The position numbers were made by a program, and so were the translations under genes. Positions 22,744-33,989 of a stretch of 64,000 nt of DNA are shown here, piece by piece. The stretch comes from Adiantum capillus-veneris (taxonomy: Eukaryota > Streptophyta > Polypodiopsida > Polypodiales > Pteridaceae), in contig CM043954.1 in NCBI GenBank assembly GCA_014529385.2, positions 99,280,247 through 99,344,246 on the forward strand. Direction: 5' to 3'. Numbering within the stretch: position 1 is the stretch's first letter; each line of letters opens with the position of its first letter. The notes beneath the pieces are model-generated. The model was not told where the DNA came from. It was given only the letters and a program-made list of their open reading frames with translations, and searched no databases.

Positions 22744-23979
22744 TGTGGAGTGAAAACGATAATGAAAATGAATGCCCCTATAGCCTTGCACCGATCACAC
22801 CATCGGAAAGAAGAACAGCTGCACCGTCGAATTTACCTGTGTTAAACACTTGTAAAGCTTGGAGAAAAACAACTCTAGCAGAAATCACACTTAGAATTAG
22901 AAGAATTAGAGAACATGAGTGTATAGATTGGCTCCCTTAGATGTCTGTAGAGCATCCATGTGCTTGATTCCGATAAGGAATGAGCAAATTACAAGCATTT
23001 GAGGTTCGGGGGTTTTCAAAAAGATCCAAAAAAGATGTCTCTGGATAGTGTCTGCAGGTGTGCAGAGAAATGCAGCTATCAAAGGGGAATTTTTTTGTCT
23101 CTTATCCGAAGGGATTTTCTCTCCCCTCTTAGCCGACTTCATTTCCCCCTTTAGGCACCTTTTTATTGGTCCATTTTGAGGGTAAAAAATGGGATGTCGG
23201 CCACTTTTTGACCAAGGAAAGTGGGGGGGACATTTTCCGGGGGCCAAAATATGGGCACGGCGCTTGTCCAGGAAGTGGAAACACAGATTGGGCACCCCCT
23301 CATCTCCTCAAAGCCCACAAGCTCTCTCAAGCAAGGCCAAGAAGCTTCATTAATTCCTTTGATACACACTTAAGGAGTACCCACTCCCCCCCTTATACCT
23401 TCCAATTTTAACATGCTCCCCCCCATGTGGGGTTATTCCATTGCCACTTGGCATGCTCTCCTCAACTTCCCCAACTTCCCCATGTCGAAACCTGAAATTT
23501 CTGTTTTTCCCCCAAACTGAGCCATTTTATAGGAGGCGTAGCGGGTGACCCCGTCCACCAAATATAGCGCTGTAAAGCACGGCTTGGAGCTTCTTACCCC
23601 GGCTAACTCCAGAAATTTCTAAACATACCATTGATAAAAAAAACCATCAAGTCGGACCACTTGCCATCTTCCCACGTATATCCGCCACCACTTTTTAAGT
23701 GAAAAACTATCCACTTTGAGTGCATGTAACTCATGATGTCGGAGTCCGATTTGCAAGCTATCAAGCACGGCTAGGAATGCTCATTAAAAAATATTGTTTG
23801 AAAGCTTGACCAACCCAAAACTCAACCAACAGCTTGACCAAAACCAAGCCTTTGTTCATAAATTCTACAAGAGCACTCCAAAAACTCAAAGCATTATGTA
23901 CATCTATGTACTTGGGGTTAGTGAGCAAGCTTTTTAGCATGAATTAGCAACTTCATTTCCACCCAAAAAATGCCTAACA
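22744..23979 (-). repeat. 3' LTR of gypsy B (1.24 kb)
   Basis: Plus-strand limits are TGTGGAGTG and GCCTAACA. It contains the middle section (about 22,810-23,495) with the candidate promoter (TATAAGG, minus strand) that is missing from the 5' copy. A G-rich run (GCGGGGGTTGG on the minus strand, about 23,985-23,997) next to it is the polypurine tract candidate. Confidence 0.85.
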
Positions 23980-24009
23980 TAGCTTGCCAACCCCCGCTTG
24001 CCTACTTAG

Positions 24010-25200
24010 TCATTCATGACAAGCAAAGGTCCCTAGGGTGAATAAATGCTGCATTTCATCCCCAGAAACCTCGTCCACATTTGCAGATGTTTCCGCATTG
24101 TCTCCTTCTATTGATAGCATTTCATCAGTCACAATTGTCATCAAACGTGCCACATAATTCTTCAATCTGTAATCATTAACACGGTATCTATGCTCTGCAC
24201 CATTTAAGTTTGCCAATTGATATGTGCCATTTTCAAATTTATTTACAACAGTAAAAGGACCTTCCCACTTAATCTGAAACTTTTTCTGGAAAGTATTGTC
24301 TAGTTTACTATTGTACCGCAACACAAGATCACTCTTTTCAATTCCTTTATCCTTGATGCATTCATTGGCATTCATCTGAGCTTTCTTTGACACTTCTTCA
24401 TAATGACTCAAGGCTAACTAACTGCAAGCATTGTAAATCAACAACCTTTTCCGCCAAGCATCTCGCTGCTCTTCACCTTCCAATGACAACCACTTAAGTG
24501 CAGGGATTTCCACTTAAATAGGAAATAAAGATTCCTTGCCATAAATCAAGTGATAAGGAGAAAACCCTGTGCTTGTTTTGATAGCGGTTCTATAAGCCCA
24601 TAGTGCACAAGGCAACTCTGAATCCCAAGTCTTCCCATGTGTATGAGTCATTTTTGTCAAGATATTCACTAACTCTCCATTGAATCTCTCACTAAGACCA
24701 TTGCATTGTGGATATTATGGAGAACTGTACCTATGTTGTACATTAAGCTTTCCACAAAGGAAATCAAACAACTCTCCTCTAAATCCTGGCCCCCCATCAG
24801 AAAGTAGTTCCAAAGTTCCAAAGGCACACCAAACTTGCAGCATATATCTTCGTACAAAAACTTTCCCATTTCTTTACTGGTAATGTGTTTGACAGCCTTA
24901 GCTTCTGCCCAACGTGACAAATAATCCAATGCTGTGAGAATGTAAAACATTTCTTTTACCAATCATGGGTAAGGGTCCAATAGCATCAAGACACCATTTT
25001 TCAAATACATCAAGAGTTAAAATCGTCTTTCACAATTCAGGCTTCAAAATTCTCTTCCCCATATTCTGGCAAGACAAACAAGACTTGCACCAATGGTTCA
25101 CATCCCGCTAGACATTTGGCCACACAAAGCCTTCTTGTAAAATCTTATGTAGCATAATTTTCATGGCAAAATGTCCTCCACAGGATCCTTCATGGTTCTC
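24010..25200 (-). pseudogene. Gypsy B integrase
   Basis: Minus-strand order is an H2C2 zinc-binding part (about 25,070-25,200, HEGSCGGHF then WCKSCLSCQ), core pieces with EKWCLDAIGPL (about 24,985) and ALDYLSRWAEAKAV (about 24,920), and the C-terminal domain (24,010-24,411; FQIKWEGPFTVVNKFENGTY). The first catalytic aspartate is kept (LDAIGP). The second falls in a region with frame changes. Stops occur at about 25,110, 24,530 and elsewhere. It would join element cDNA to host DNA; this copy cannot. Confidence 0.78.
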
Positions 25201-25221
25201 TTCCAAAATCTTATAGATTTC

Positions 25222-25990
25222 TTATTTCCAGGGCACACATCGCAATATCAAATCACTTCCTTTCATGTAAAGCACATCATCAAGCATTTTGTACTTTTTG
25301 ACTCTTCTCATAAAAGCATACTTTTTGGATGATGGAAAATCTTCAGGTAAAACACTTGTAAGCAGAAAATCCACTTCCTTTGATATCACTTCTCTTCCAT
25401 GATATAGAGGGGCATCAGCCTTCAACACAAACACACAAGTGCTCATTTCTTGGCCAGCATCATGAGCTTCTTCATTCTGAGACCTCTCAATATGTTGTTA
25501 ACTCCATGCCTCTAACTTTTTAAGCAAATATTTCACTTTGAAACACAAATTTTTCAACTTAGGGTTCTTATTCTTCCACACCCCTAATACCTGCCTAACA
25601 ACCAACAAGGCATCTCCTTTGACTTGCAGGCGTTTAATTCCCAACTGTACGCAAATGTGCAGACGGCCCTCAAGGGCCATGTTCTCTGCTTCATTATTAC
25701 TTTTCACATCAAGATTTAACCCTTGTTTCCTCACAAGATTTCCTTGCGCATCATAGACAAAATCCCTCCAGAAGCAGCTTCATGACTTCTTCGATAAGAG
25801 CCATCAAAATATAACAGTGAAGCATTGGATAGCGCAAGAGTTTCAACCTTCTTCCTTTGCACCACCTCTTCCTTAACCAAAACAGGAGTCTCTTTGTAAG
25901 TGAGTAAATCTACCAGGGTAGCCCGAGTACTCTCTTCCACCAAAAAAGTGAATTGAAATTCACGCAGTTTTATAACCCATTTCCTCACTT
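25222..25990 (-). pseudogene. Gypsy B second (plant-type) RNase H and linker
   Basis: Contains LLYFDGSYRRSHEAASGG (about 25,800), then KSNNEAENMALEGRLHICVQ (about 25,660) and KGDALLVVRQVLG (about 25,600). These match the equivalent domain in gypsy A. The extra RNase H between the retroviral-type RNase H and the integrase is a known mark of Tat-like plant gypsy elements. A linker (25,222-25,446) leads to the zinc-binding integrase part. One frameshift near 25,733 splits the domain. Confidence 0.78.
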
Positions 25991-27237
25991 CTTTGATATA
26001 GTTAAGTTATTAAGCAACTGAGGCAGCAATGAATAGCTGGTGAGAAAAGTGAACGACTTTTGCAATAGGTAATGCCTGAATCATCTGCAAGCATAGACCA
26101 TACTAATCATCACCAACTCAATCTCTGAGTACTCTCTTTCATGAGGGTTTTAACTCGGCTAGCATAATAAACAGGCTTCATATACTTGGACTCCTTCCCT
26201 CTTTGCAATAGCATAGTCCCAATGGCATCATCTCCAACTGACGGGTTAACATAAAATTCTTTCTCCTAGTTAGGAGCTTGCATAATAGGCACTGTGCTCA
26301 AAACTTCTTTAACCTTATTGAAAAACTTTTTCACAGTCTTGTGTCCACTCCAATGGATCATTTTTAACCACTTGCTGCAGTAACTGTGATGCCAAAGGTA
26401 TGAATCGAGACAGATATTTAACCTTTTGGATGAAAGTAGCCAATTGTCTTGTATCCTTTGGGTATGATAGCAATAATAAGGCTTCCACTTTCTCTAGATC
26501 TACCTCAATCCCATTTTTTGAAATCACATGTCCAAGAAGCTTCACCCTTGGCTGCGCCAAATGACATTTTTTGGGGTTGAATTGACCCCCGCATTCAGAT
26601 ACCTTGCAAACATCATTTCAAGCTTTTGAACATGCTCTTTCCTTGAACTGTATACACAAAAATCATCTATGAACCCTTTGACAAACTTCCCAAGAAATGG
26701 GGCAAGGACCCAATCTACTTTTCTTTCGAAGGCTCCTGGCCCATTTGTCAACCCAAAAGGAAGGCAACAAAAGCAGAAACAACCCCATGGCGTGATAAAA
26801 GTAGTCTTTTTCTATCTTTAGGAGCAAGGATAAACTGAAAGTATCTTGAATACCTATCACAGACACGGTATCTCTCAAAAACAGCCACTACATCTAGCAA
26901 TTGATCAATAAAAGGCAGAGGGTAAGGATCTTTCTTGGTCACCGCATTTAGTGGCTTGCAATCAACACATACTCTCCAACGCCCATATTTCTTTGGGGTG
27001 ACTACAGGGCTTGCCCATTCAGCATTATCCACTGGCACAATGAACCTTGCATCCAAAAGATTATCCACTTTTTCCTTTAAAGCATTCATCTGCTCCTTGC
27101 CCATCCTCCTTAACTTTTGTCTGATTGGTTTTGCCCCATCAACTAGCTCGATCTTCACAGGATCCCCAACAAAAACCCTTATTTTTTTATATGAGGTAGT
27201 AAAAAGATTTGGAAACCTGTCCAACATTGCTAAGTAG
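25991..27237 (-). pseudogene. Gypsy B reverse transcriptase and first RNase H
   Basis: Reverse transcriptase segments are KIELVDGAKPIRQKLRRMGK (about 27,150), KYGRWRVCVDCKPLNAVTKK (about 26,970), PLPFIDQLLDVVA, and the catalytic GFIDDFCVYSS (about 26,670). Next is the thumb LLGHVISKNGIEVDLEKVEA (about 26,520). The retroviral-type RNase H (about 26,000-26,310) is decayed. Frameshifts lie near 26,750 and 26,560. FIDD at the catalytic site is also present in gypsy D. Confidence 0.82.
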
Positions 27238-28130
27238 TCCCTTCTTTCTCCTTGTGTCAGATCAGTACTCAACATATTTTGAATCAACTCTTTTTCCATT
27301 GGCAGTTCCTGTTTAGGTTGCATCAACTCTTCAAGTTGCTCTAAATGGCTTGAAGCATTTAAATTCCCTGATAATTGTAGCACTTCACTAACTTCTCTCT
27401 GTTCCTCGTCCAACAAAAAGAATGACACTTCACCCTCATCACTGGAACTTGAAGTAGTGCTACTTTCTGAGTCTTCAGAACTATCATCACTGGTAGTTTT
27501 GGACTCATCATTCTCACTCACATCTTCAAGTGCCATAGGTTGTTTGGTAGTCATATCAAACACCCTCTTTTCATCCTTCTTGCCATGCACACCGGTTGTG
27601 CCCTTGCCCCAATCTTGCATGGCACCAACGGTTCTCAACCAAGATTGTCCCAAAACGAGAGGAAAGGCTCCCAGACCGGCTGGCATAACATGAAAGTTCA
27701 CCATAACTTTCACGTTAAAGACTTCGACTTCCAAATTCTTGATCATCCCCAAACATTTCACCTTGGCATGGTTTGCTAGTTGAATCTGAAACCCAGAGCT
27801 TCTGCATGTGATGAGACCCAGTCTCTCGACACATGACTGTGTGATCACACAAACTTGATCACCTCCAACAATGTAGGCTTCTCCCATGCCCGCACCTTTG
27901 TGCCAAGCGTTCACCACAGGACAGATGTCGGGGTAACTCTCCCACGGAAAACACTCTCACTTGTCCATGCTTCTGCTCTTTTTCTGCATTCACTAATGAC
28001 TTCCACTGCCTTTTAAGTTTGGGCACCATATTCATCAACTGTCCAAAAGTACAATCTACTTTCCTCCCAATCATGTCTTCCTTTAAACTGTAAGCTATTT
28101 GGCCTTCTCCCAAAGGCAAATCTGCCACTT
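27238..28130 (-). pseudogene. Gypsy B protease region
   Basis: The retropepsin motif reads YIVGGDQVCVIT (about 27,855), in which the catalytic aspartate is valine; gypsy D has YIDGGAQ at the same place. The second strand FPLVLGQSWLRTVGAMQDWG is present (about 27,650). An acidic, serine-rich tail (about 27,420-27,500) connects to RT. Loss of the aspartate alone would kill the enzyme. It shares one open frame with most of the RT N-terminus (26,748-27,917). Confidence 0.8.
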
Positions 28131-29321
28131 CAAATCATCTACGAGGCTTTCTCTTTCTCTTGGCTTTCGCATCTTCACCCTCCTTCTCCTTCCCTTTCTT
28201 TCGACTAGGCCTTGATGCTGCATAGCCTTCCCTTTCTCTTTTGCCTACTAGCAACACATCTGTGTCTTTTGTTTCTACCCGCACAATACCCACATGACCA
28301 CCAGAGGTTGAGGCTTGATTTTACTGTCCACTACCTTGATCTCCCTGTATATCCAATGCATAATCATTGGCCCTGTTAGGGATCTGTTGAGGAAGTGGAA
28401 ACATATCACCTCCCATCCTTATTGTTCCTGGACAATGAGTGCTGATATGACCAAGTTCCCAACAATTATAACAAGTTGGAATGAACCTTGCTCGTGGCTC
28501 AAGACACCCTGTCCATGACCTGCATTAGCATTAGGTTGAGCTTCATATGGCTGGTCCATTCCTCTACCACGGCCCCAACCGCGACCACGACCACCTCCAC
28601 CTCCAAGGACATTGAGCCGTAATTCCTGCATCATGTTCATCATGTCATACATATTTCGTTGTAATTGCTCAGGGCCTATAGTCCTTTGAGTGGGTGGGAC
28701 TCCAGTCTCTGCCTGATTTCCTTCACCTTGGCCACCATTAGCTTGCATAGGAACCGCCTTGCCATACTCATGGAGTCGTTGAGCCTTCTATTCTTTCTCC
28801 CTGGAAATTGCGACTGCCTCTTCAAAAGTAACGGGCCTTTTTAGCTCAACTTTGAACTTCAGACCTTCCTTGAGACTGGCTACAAAACGATCCTTCTTTA
28901 ACATGGCCGGCGGAATTTCATTTCCCAAAGCTCGAGCCCATTTATCCCATAAATGGGTAAACTGCATGAAAAAATCATCGATGCTTTGATTAGCCTTCTC
29001 AGTGTACCCCAAAATTTCATGCCAAACTTTGTCACGTGCTTCAATGGATCGGTATTGTGCCAAGAAAGCTTGCTTCACATGATTGTAGTCCGAAACCACC
29101 CCTGGATTTTGTGCCTGCATCAACTCCTCAAAATTGTGTAACCAAACTTTTGCCTCATCCTGTAAACTATATTGCAGCAGCCACAACAATATAGCTTGGT
29201 CTAGTATATTGCACAATAAGCAGTTGACTTCCAAATTTTCAATAAACGTTTGTGCATTTTCATTAGGCAATCCATGAAACTGTGGGAACTCATATGCAAT
29301 GTTTGATTGCCACAAAAACAC
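28131..29321 (-). pseudogene. Gypsy B gag
   Basis: The open part 28,788-29,321 (177 codons) carries a gag domain with EFPQFHGLPNENAQTFIENL, QAFLAQYRSIEARDKVWHEI and a tail ending in EEAVAISREKE. A second part (28,419-28,748) has a glycine/arginine-rich stretch, then a frame change into a CCHC zinc knuckle (CYNCWELGHISTHC, about 28,440-28,480), complete here but damaged in gypsy D. A K/R-rich segment follows (28,131-28,270). Gag would form particles and bind element RNA. Confidence 0.8.
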
Positions 29322-29609
29322 TTACATGTGACGTCACTCAAAGGATGTCGATATATCGCTCCAGTACCTAATCCCCCTCACATTTGGTAACCCAGCACCC
29401 AATGCTCAGCTTCACAAAACCTCATGACCCTCACAAAGGATGCAATCCAAATTAAACGACCGCCTCAAATACTATCCACAAATAGCACATACATAGGCGG
29501 TTGTCCATAAGGACCCACATCCCCTTTACATTCTCTGCCTGCATAGTGGACAAATATTGCAAAAATTTGAGCACATGAGGATTTCTCCTCCGTGGGGGCA
29601 CCAAAACAA
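29322..29609 (-). other. Gypsy B leader and primer-binding site
   Basis: Minus-strand leader between 5' LTR and gag. Just inside the LTR it reads TTTTGGTGCCCCCAC, matching the gypsy D leader. No separate gene seen. Confidence 0.55.
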
Positions 29610-30159
29610 TGTGGAGTGCAAACAACAATGAAAATGAATACCCCTATAGCCTTCCACCAATCACACCATCGGAAAGAACAACAACTTCCCCCAAACTGAG
29701 CCATTTTCTCGGAGGCGTAGCGGGTGACCTTGAACACCAAATATAGCAGCGTAAAGCATGGATTGGAGATTATTACCCCGGCTAACTCCAAAAAAATTTA
29801 AACATACCATTTCTAAAAAAAAACATCAAGTCGTCCCACTTGCCGTCTTCCCACGTGCATCGGCCGCCACTTTTTAAGTAAAAAACCACCCACTTCGAAT
29901 GCGTGTAACTCATGATGTCGGAGTCCAATTTGCAATATAGCAAGCAACGGCTAGGAATACTCATTAAAAACTATTCTTTTAAAGCTCGGCCAACCCAAAA
30001 CTCAACCAAGAGCTTGAAGAAAACCAATACTTTGTACATAAATTCTACAAGAGCACTCCAAAAACTCAAAGCATTATGTACATCTATGTACTCGGGGTTA
30101 GTGAGCAAGCTTTTTAGCATGAATTAGCAACTTCATTTCCACCCAAAAAATGCATGACA
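29610..30159 (-). repeat. 5' LTR of gypsy B, internally deleted (0.55 kb)
   Basis: Both ends match the 1.24-kb 3' LTR, but about 690 bp corresponding to 22,810-23,495 is missing. The gypsy D LTR has that section, so this copy lost it rather than the other gaining it. The lost part includes the candidate TATA box. Confidence 0.85.
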
Positions 30160-30163
30160 ACGT

Positions 30164-32223
30164 GTTCAAGGCCAAAACCCCAATTCCATAAGTTTTGGAA
30201 ATTTAGGCCTTTTCCATTGTGTTGGTCTTTGGATGCCACCATTTTGTCAAGTAAATTGGCAAATTTTGGCTCTTGTTGACTTGCTTGTTGTATGTTCACA
30301 CTACTCTGTGAAACAAGTCCTTCAGCTCCTCTTGTAGGGTATGATGTAGCCTTTGCTTTATCTCACATTAGAAGCGATTGTTGAGATGTGTGGGTTATCT
30401 ATGATTGCATTTCTACGAATGATTTGGGAAACCACCTTGCCTTTGGTCCTTGTGTGACCATCTTTGGCATTTTAGCTTCTTCTATAATTTGATGTGGACA
30501 CTAGGCTTCGGTATCCATAACTGATATTTCTTTTGTAGAAGCCTTGATTTTGGAGTTGATGGACGAGGTATTCAGTCAGAAATTGTAGCAGCCTTGGTTG
30601 CAATCGGATTCTATTGGCTGCTGGTTGTCATTGCTTGCCTTGGGATAGAAGCTTGTGCTGCCTGATTTTTCTTGGTTGTTCCAGGTTGAGCTACAAATTT
30701 TTCCAACCATATTTGAGTATTACCTTTGTTAAATCCTTGTGCTTCAAGAAGCTTGAATTGAATCAACCTCTGCATCACTTGTCTTTGTTGGGTAGCTTTG
30801 ATACACCAAACTTGTTGCGTTGCCCACTTGGAAGGTCTTTTTGTCTGCCTTTTGTTGTTTTTTTTTTCTTTCCTGAGTTGTTTGTATCGCGTTGATAGCT
30901 TGGCTCGCTCTTGGTAGAATTTCTTTCTTGAGGTGAGTACATCCAAGCTGTTAATTTAGGCTTTTTGGCCGAAACTTTTATGTTTCCTTGGAAGTAGCCC
31001 TGGGATGTGATTGACTCATTTGATGCTACCCACCCTGTCACCTTTTGTTGTTGATGTTGAACTTGTGTTTCATGTATCCAAATTGGGTCTTTGACTTTGA
31101 TGTGGTCTTTGATACTAGCACTTGGCTGATTCTCTTTGGCTTCTTTTGGATGCTTTTTCGTGTTGGAAACTTTGGTGATAGACTTTTTGCTTCGGTTTCC
31201 ATTGCATTGCTGATGGTTTGGCTCTTGATGTAGAGTTTTCGTGGGAAGTTTTGATGGAAGCTCGTTGAGGGTAAACTCGTCTTACGAGTTTAATATACAT
31301 CAATGTTTACATTTGCTTTACCTTTTTCTGTTATGCTTGGTTGCTCCTTTTTTTGCATTGACTTGAGGTGCTTGTGGGGACTTTGATGGTGTCGTTGTTG
31401 AAGATTTTCCTTGTGATTGAAAGAAGATGTTCCTCCAACTTTCTATCAGGATCAGACTCTCTTTGATATGATGGAAGTCAATTATGTGGAAAGCATCTTT
31501 ATATTCCCAAGTACTCAATTTGAGTATGGATTCTGACATGCCAAAGCTAAGAGTTGGAATTTTTTAACTTGTGTACACGGTCTCCTCTAGCTCAGTGATT
31601 GGCGGCTTTCCCATCATGATCCATGTTCCATAAGTCATTAGATTTTTTTTTTGCTTTTGGATCTGTCACAGCTGAACATGTGATTTTGCGTCATGTTTCT
31701 CCGCATATGCTGAATTTGATCATCGTAGGAGACAGTCGATCTTCTTCCTTGTCCTCGTTCTTCTTTTGATCTTGCATTTACGGAACATTTGACGTTGAAC
31801 TTGGAAACTTTGCTCCTTCATCTGATTTTATTTGCACTTTTTCTGTAGTTGGCTTCTTTGAAATAGATTTTGGCGATTCTTTTGATATGTCAATGATGAG
31901 ATTTTGGCGATTCTTTTGATATGTCAATGATGACATATTCTTGTGGTTTCTCTCCTTCCTTTGTTTTCACTTTTGCCTCATGCTCCAAGTCATAGCCATC
32001 TGTCTCACCATTTTTTCTTTCACACTCACAAACCTTGTTAGCTTCCTTCAACACCTTTATCATAAATAAGGGAATTATATCATAGCCCTCTTCATCACAA
32101 AATTTTGGTGTTGGTCACCCCATTTATGCAGACATCAAGTGTCACCAATATTTGATCCCATCCAAAGGGTTCCAACAAATACTCTAGAAATGGGTCTGGA
32201 ATATAGTATGTGTCCTCCACAGG
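30164..32223 (-). other. TR internal DNA downstream of protease, no pol seen
   Basis: Short minus-strand frames (for example 30,611-30,946, 30,775-31,041 and 31,318-31,539) are rich in K, Q, T and S and lack reverse transcriptase, RNase H or integrase motifs. A 31-bp phrase around GAGATTTTGGCGATTCTTTT (about 31,869-31,935) is directly duplicated. In element orientation this is where pol would be expected. Confidence 0.45.
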
Positions 32224-32646
32224 TCAATCAAGAATACAACCCTCCTTCCTCAGACCTACACTCTTAGGAGCTCCGTCCATCCAAATATGTGATTTGCTTT
32301 CCAAATCAGTTGTGGAGTTTAATTCTTTCCCCAGGGTTTGTTCTACATCTTTGTAACTATGATCTTTGACAATGATTTTTGTAGTGATCTCTTTGTGTCT
32401 CAAGTAGATATAGTCATATCCCCAATCTTGTACCATTTTGAGTTGATGCATGAATGGTCTACCCAATATGATATCAAAGTTGCTGCTCTTGTCAAAATTC
32501 ATTATGGCAAAGGTGTGCTCATACTCAGTGCCACCCAAGGATAAAATGATTTGTTCTAATATTCCTATGATTTCTCCACGTATCCATCCGTTAATTGCAA
32601 TTTCATTCGATTTTTTGTAAGAGCAGACCTTTCCCATTTTTTCCAT
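32224..32646 (-). pseudogene. TR element aspartic protease-like domain
   Basis: A 140-codon open frame contains FDIILGRPFMHQLKMVQDWG (about 32,430-32,490), the conserved C-terminal part of retropepsin domains of plant gypsy elements (compare LIILGRPWLITLGAKQDWG in gypsy A). A GILEQIILSLGG segment lies before it. The catalytic D-S/T-G motif is not visible in this frame and would lie upstream, past a break. It would cleave the Gag precursor. Its presence without recognisable pol is notable. Confidence 0.65.
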
Positions 32647-33558
32647 ATTTCTTTGGTTGCAATGGCAATTCCTCCCCCACTATATTATATAGAAACCGTA
32701 TTTACTCCTTTATACTCAAGTGTTAAGGTGGTATTTACTTCTTCTCATTCACAATAATCAGCCACCTTATTTATTGGTACTAGATTTGTCTGTGGTTTCT
32801 TAGGTGAGGTGTCATCCATGTTTTTGTCTGCCGCAAGTTGGTCATGTGAAGGGATTTTCAACCCCATGTTTTCCAGGTTTTTGTCCATTTGGACCCATAG
32901 ATGTGGTCTAGTTTATAGTAGCTCTTAGATATTAGAAGACATCAATTCATGCAAGCTCTTGGTATCTATCATTTTGGTGTGTTTTTCCACTGAGAAAGTA
33001 ACCTCCAATTTTGTTTCAAGTTCTCCTCTAAAAGATGGAAAAGTCTGTACAGAGCATGGTTTACTTTCTTCAGATGCAACATACACGGAATCCCATAAAG
33101 AGATCTTATATCCTCAGGGAAAAATTCATAATCCATGTTTATCTCAGGGATAGGTGCTCATCGTAAAGCAGCACTACCATATTTTTGGTTTTTGATCGAT
33201 TGCCATAAGGGTTGTGGCCACAGTTCTTCTACCTGTGGAATAGGAATCACTAATTGTGAGCCCACCCCCTCTGTGGTATTGGCTACTTCTCTTGTATCTA
33301 AAGATGCCTCAACTCCTAGATCTTCCTAATCTCTGTTTACAATACCATGGATTTCCAATTCCTAGATTTTTTTGCGAATTAGCACCTCTGTTTTTGGAGC
33401 ATTTGGAATAAGTGGTTCCATAAGAGCTTGGGACTTCTAGATAAGTCCCTTGCACATAACCTCTCTTTTTCATACACTCGATTAGGATATGTCACCCATC
33501 TATCCTCTTGGGTTTGATTGGCTATTAGCCTAGCTTCATAGGACTTCAAAATTGCTTC

Positions 33559-33930
33559 TTAAGATTCAAAAACTTTGTCGACCAAAACTGAACCTCCCGA
33601 GTTAGTCTTTGACTCTTTAGGTCCCTTTGTGTTTTTCTTGATTTCTTGCTCTTGTCTAAGTTTTTCTCTTGTTTGATTCAATTTAGCTTCGAAAGAAGAT
33701 TTCTCTTGTAGCCTTTCTGCTTTTATTTTGTCTTGTTTGGCTTTCCATGATTTTCTTGCAGTTCTCATCGACAAGTTTTTGATTTCTTTTTTAGGTGCCA
33801 AGGTGGGATCCTCCTCAAAGATTGCATTTTTAGCAGCTTCTTGAGCTTGAGCTGGAGTCATCACGTTTAGAGGTATTCTGGGTTCGATCTCGGATTTGCT
33901 TGAAGTAGGCATCACGCCTACAACATTCAT
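33559..33930 (-). pseudogene. TR element charged coiled-coil segment
   Basis: A 123-codon open frame, rich in K, E, Q and A, with a likely coiled coil (about residues 45-105: SWKAKQDKIKAERLQEKSSF region). It lies between the gag zinc knuckles and the protease, so it is probably the C-terminal extension of Gag or a Gag-Pro linker. No enzyme motif seen. Confidence 0.45.
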
Positions 33931-33989
33931 TGTGCTTTCCCTTTGTAGTTTGGATTTTTAGCACAATGTTGGCGTAGATGGTCTCTTCC

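Larger units (their letters stand above)
22744..30159 (-). mobile_element. Ty3/gypsy element B, full length but inactive
   Basis: Minus-strand element with LTRs 29,610-30,159 (5') and 22,744-23,979 (3'), flanked by ACGT (22,740-22,743 and 30,160-30,163). Between them lie gag, protease, RT, RNase H, second RNase H and integrase in the usual gypsy order. Same family as gypsy D. Length 7,416 bp. Coding parts are better preserved than in D but still carry stops and frameshifts. Confidence 0.87.

Noticed and set aside
23906-24000. Separate small gene between gypsy B 3' LTR and integrase
   Set aside because: The stretch is the LTR end plus polypurine tract of gypsy B; no independent frame.
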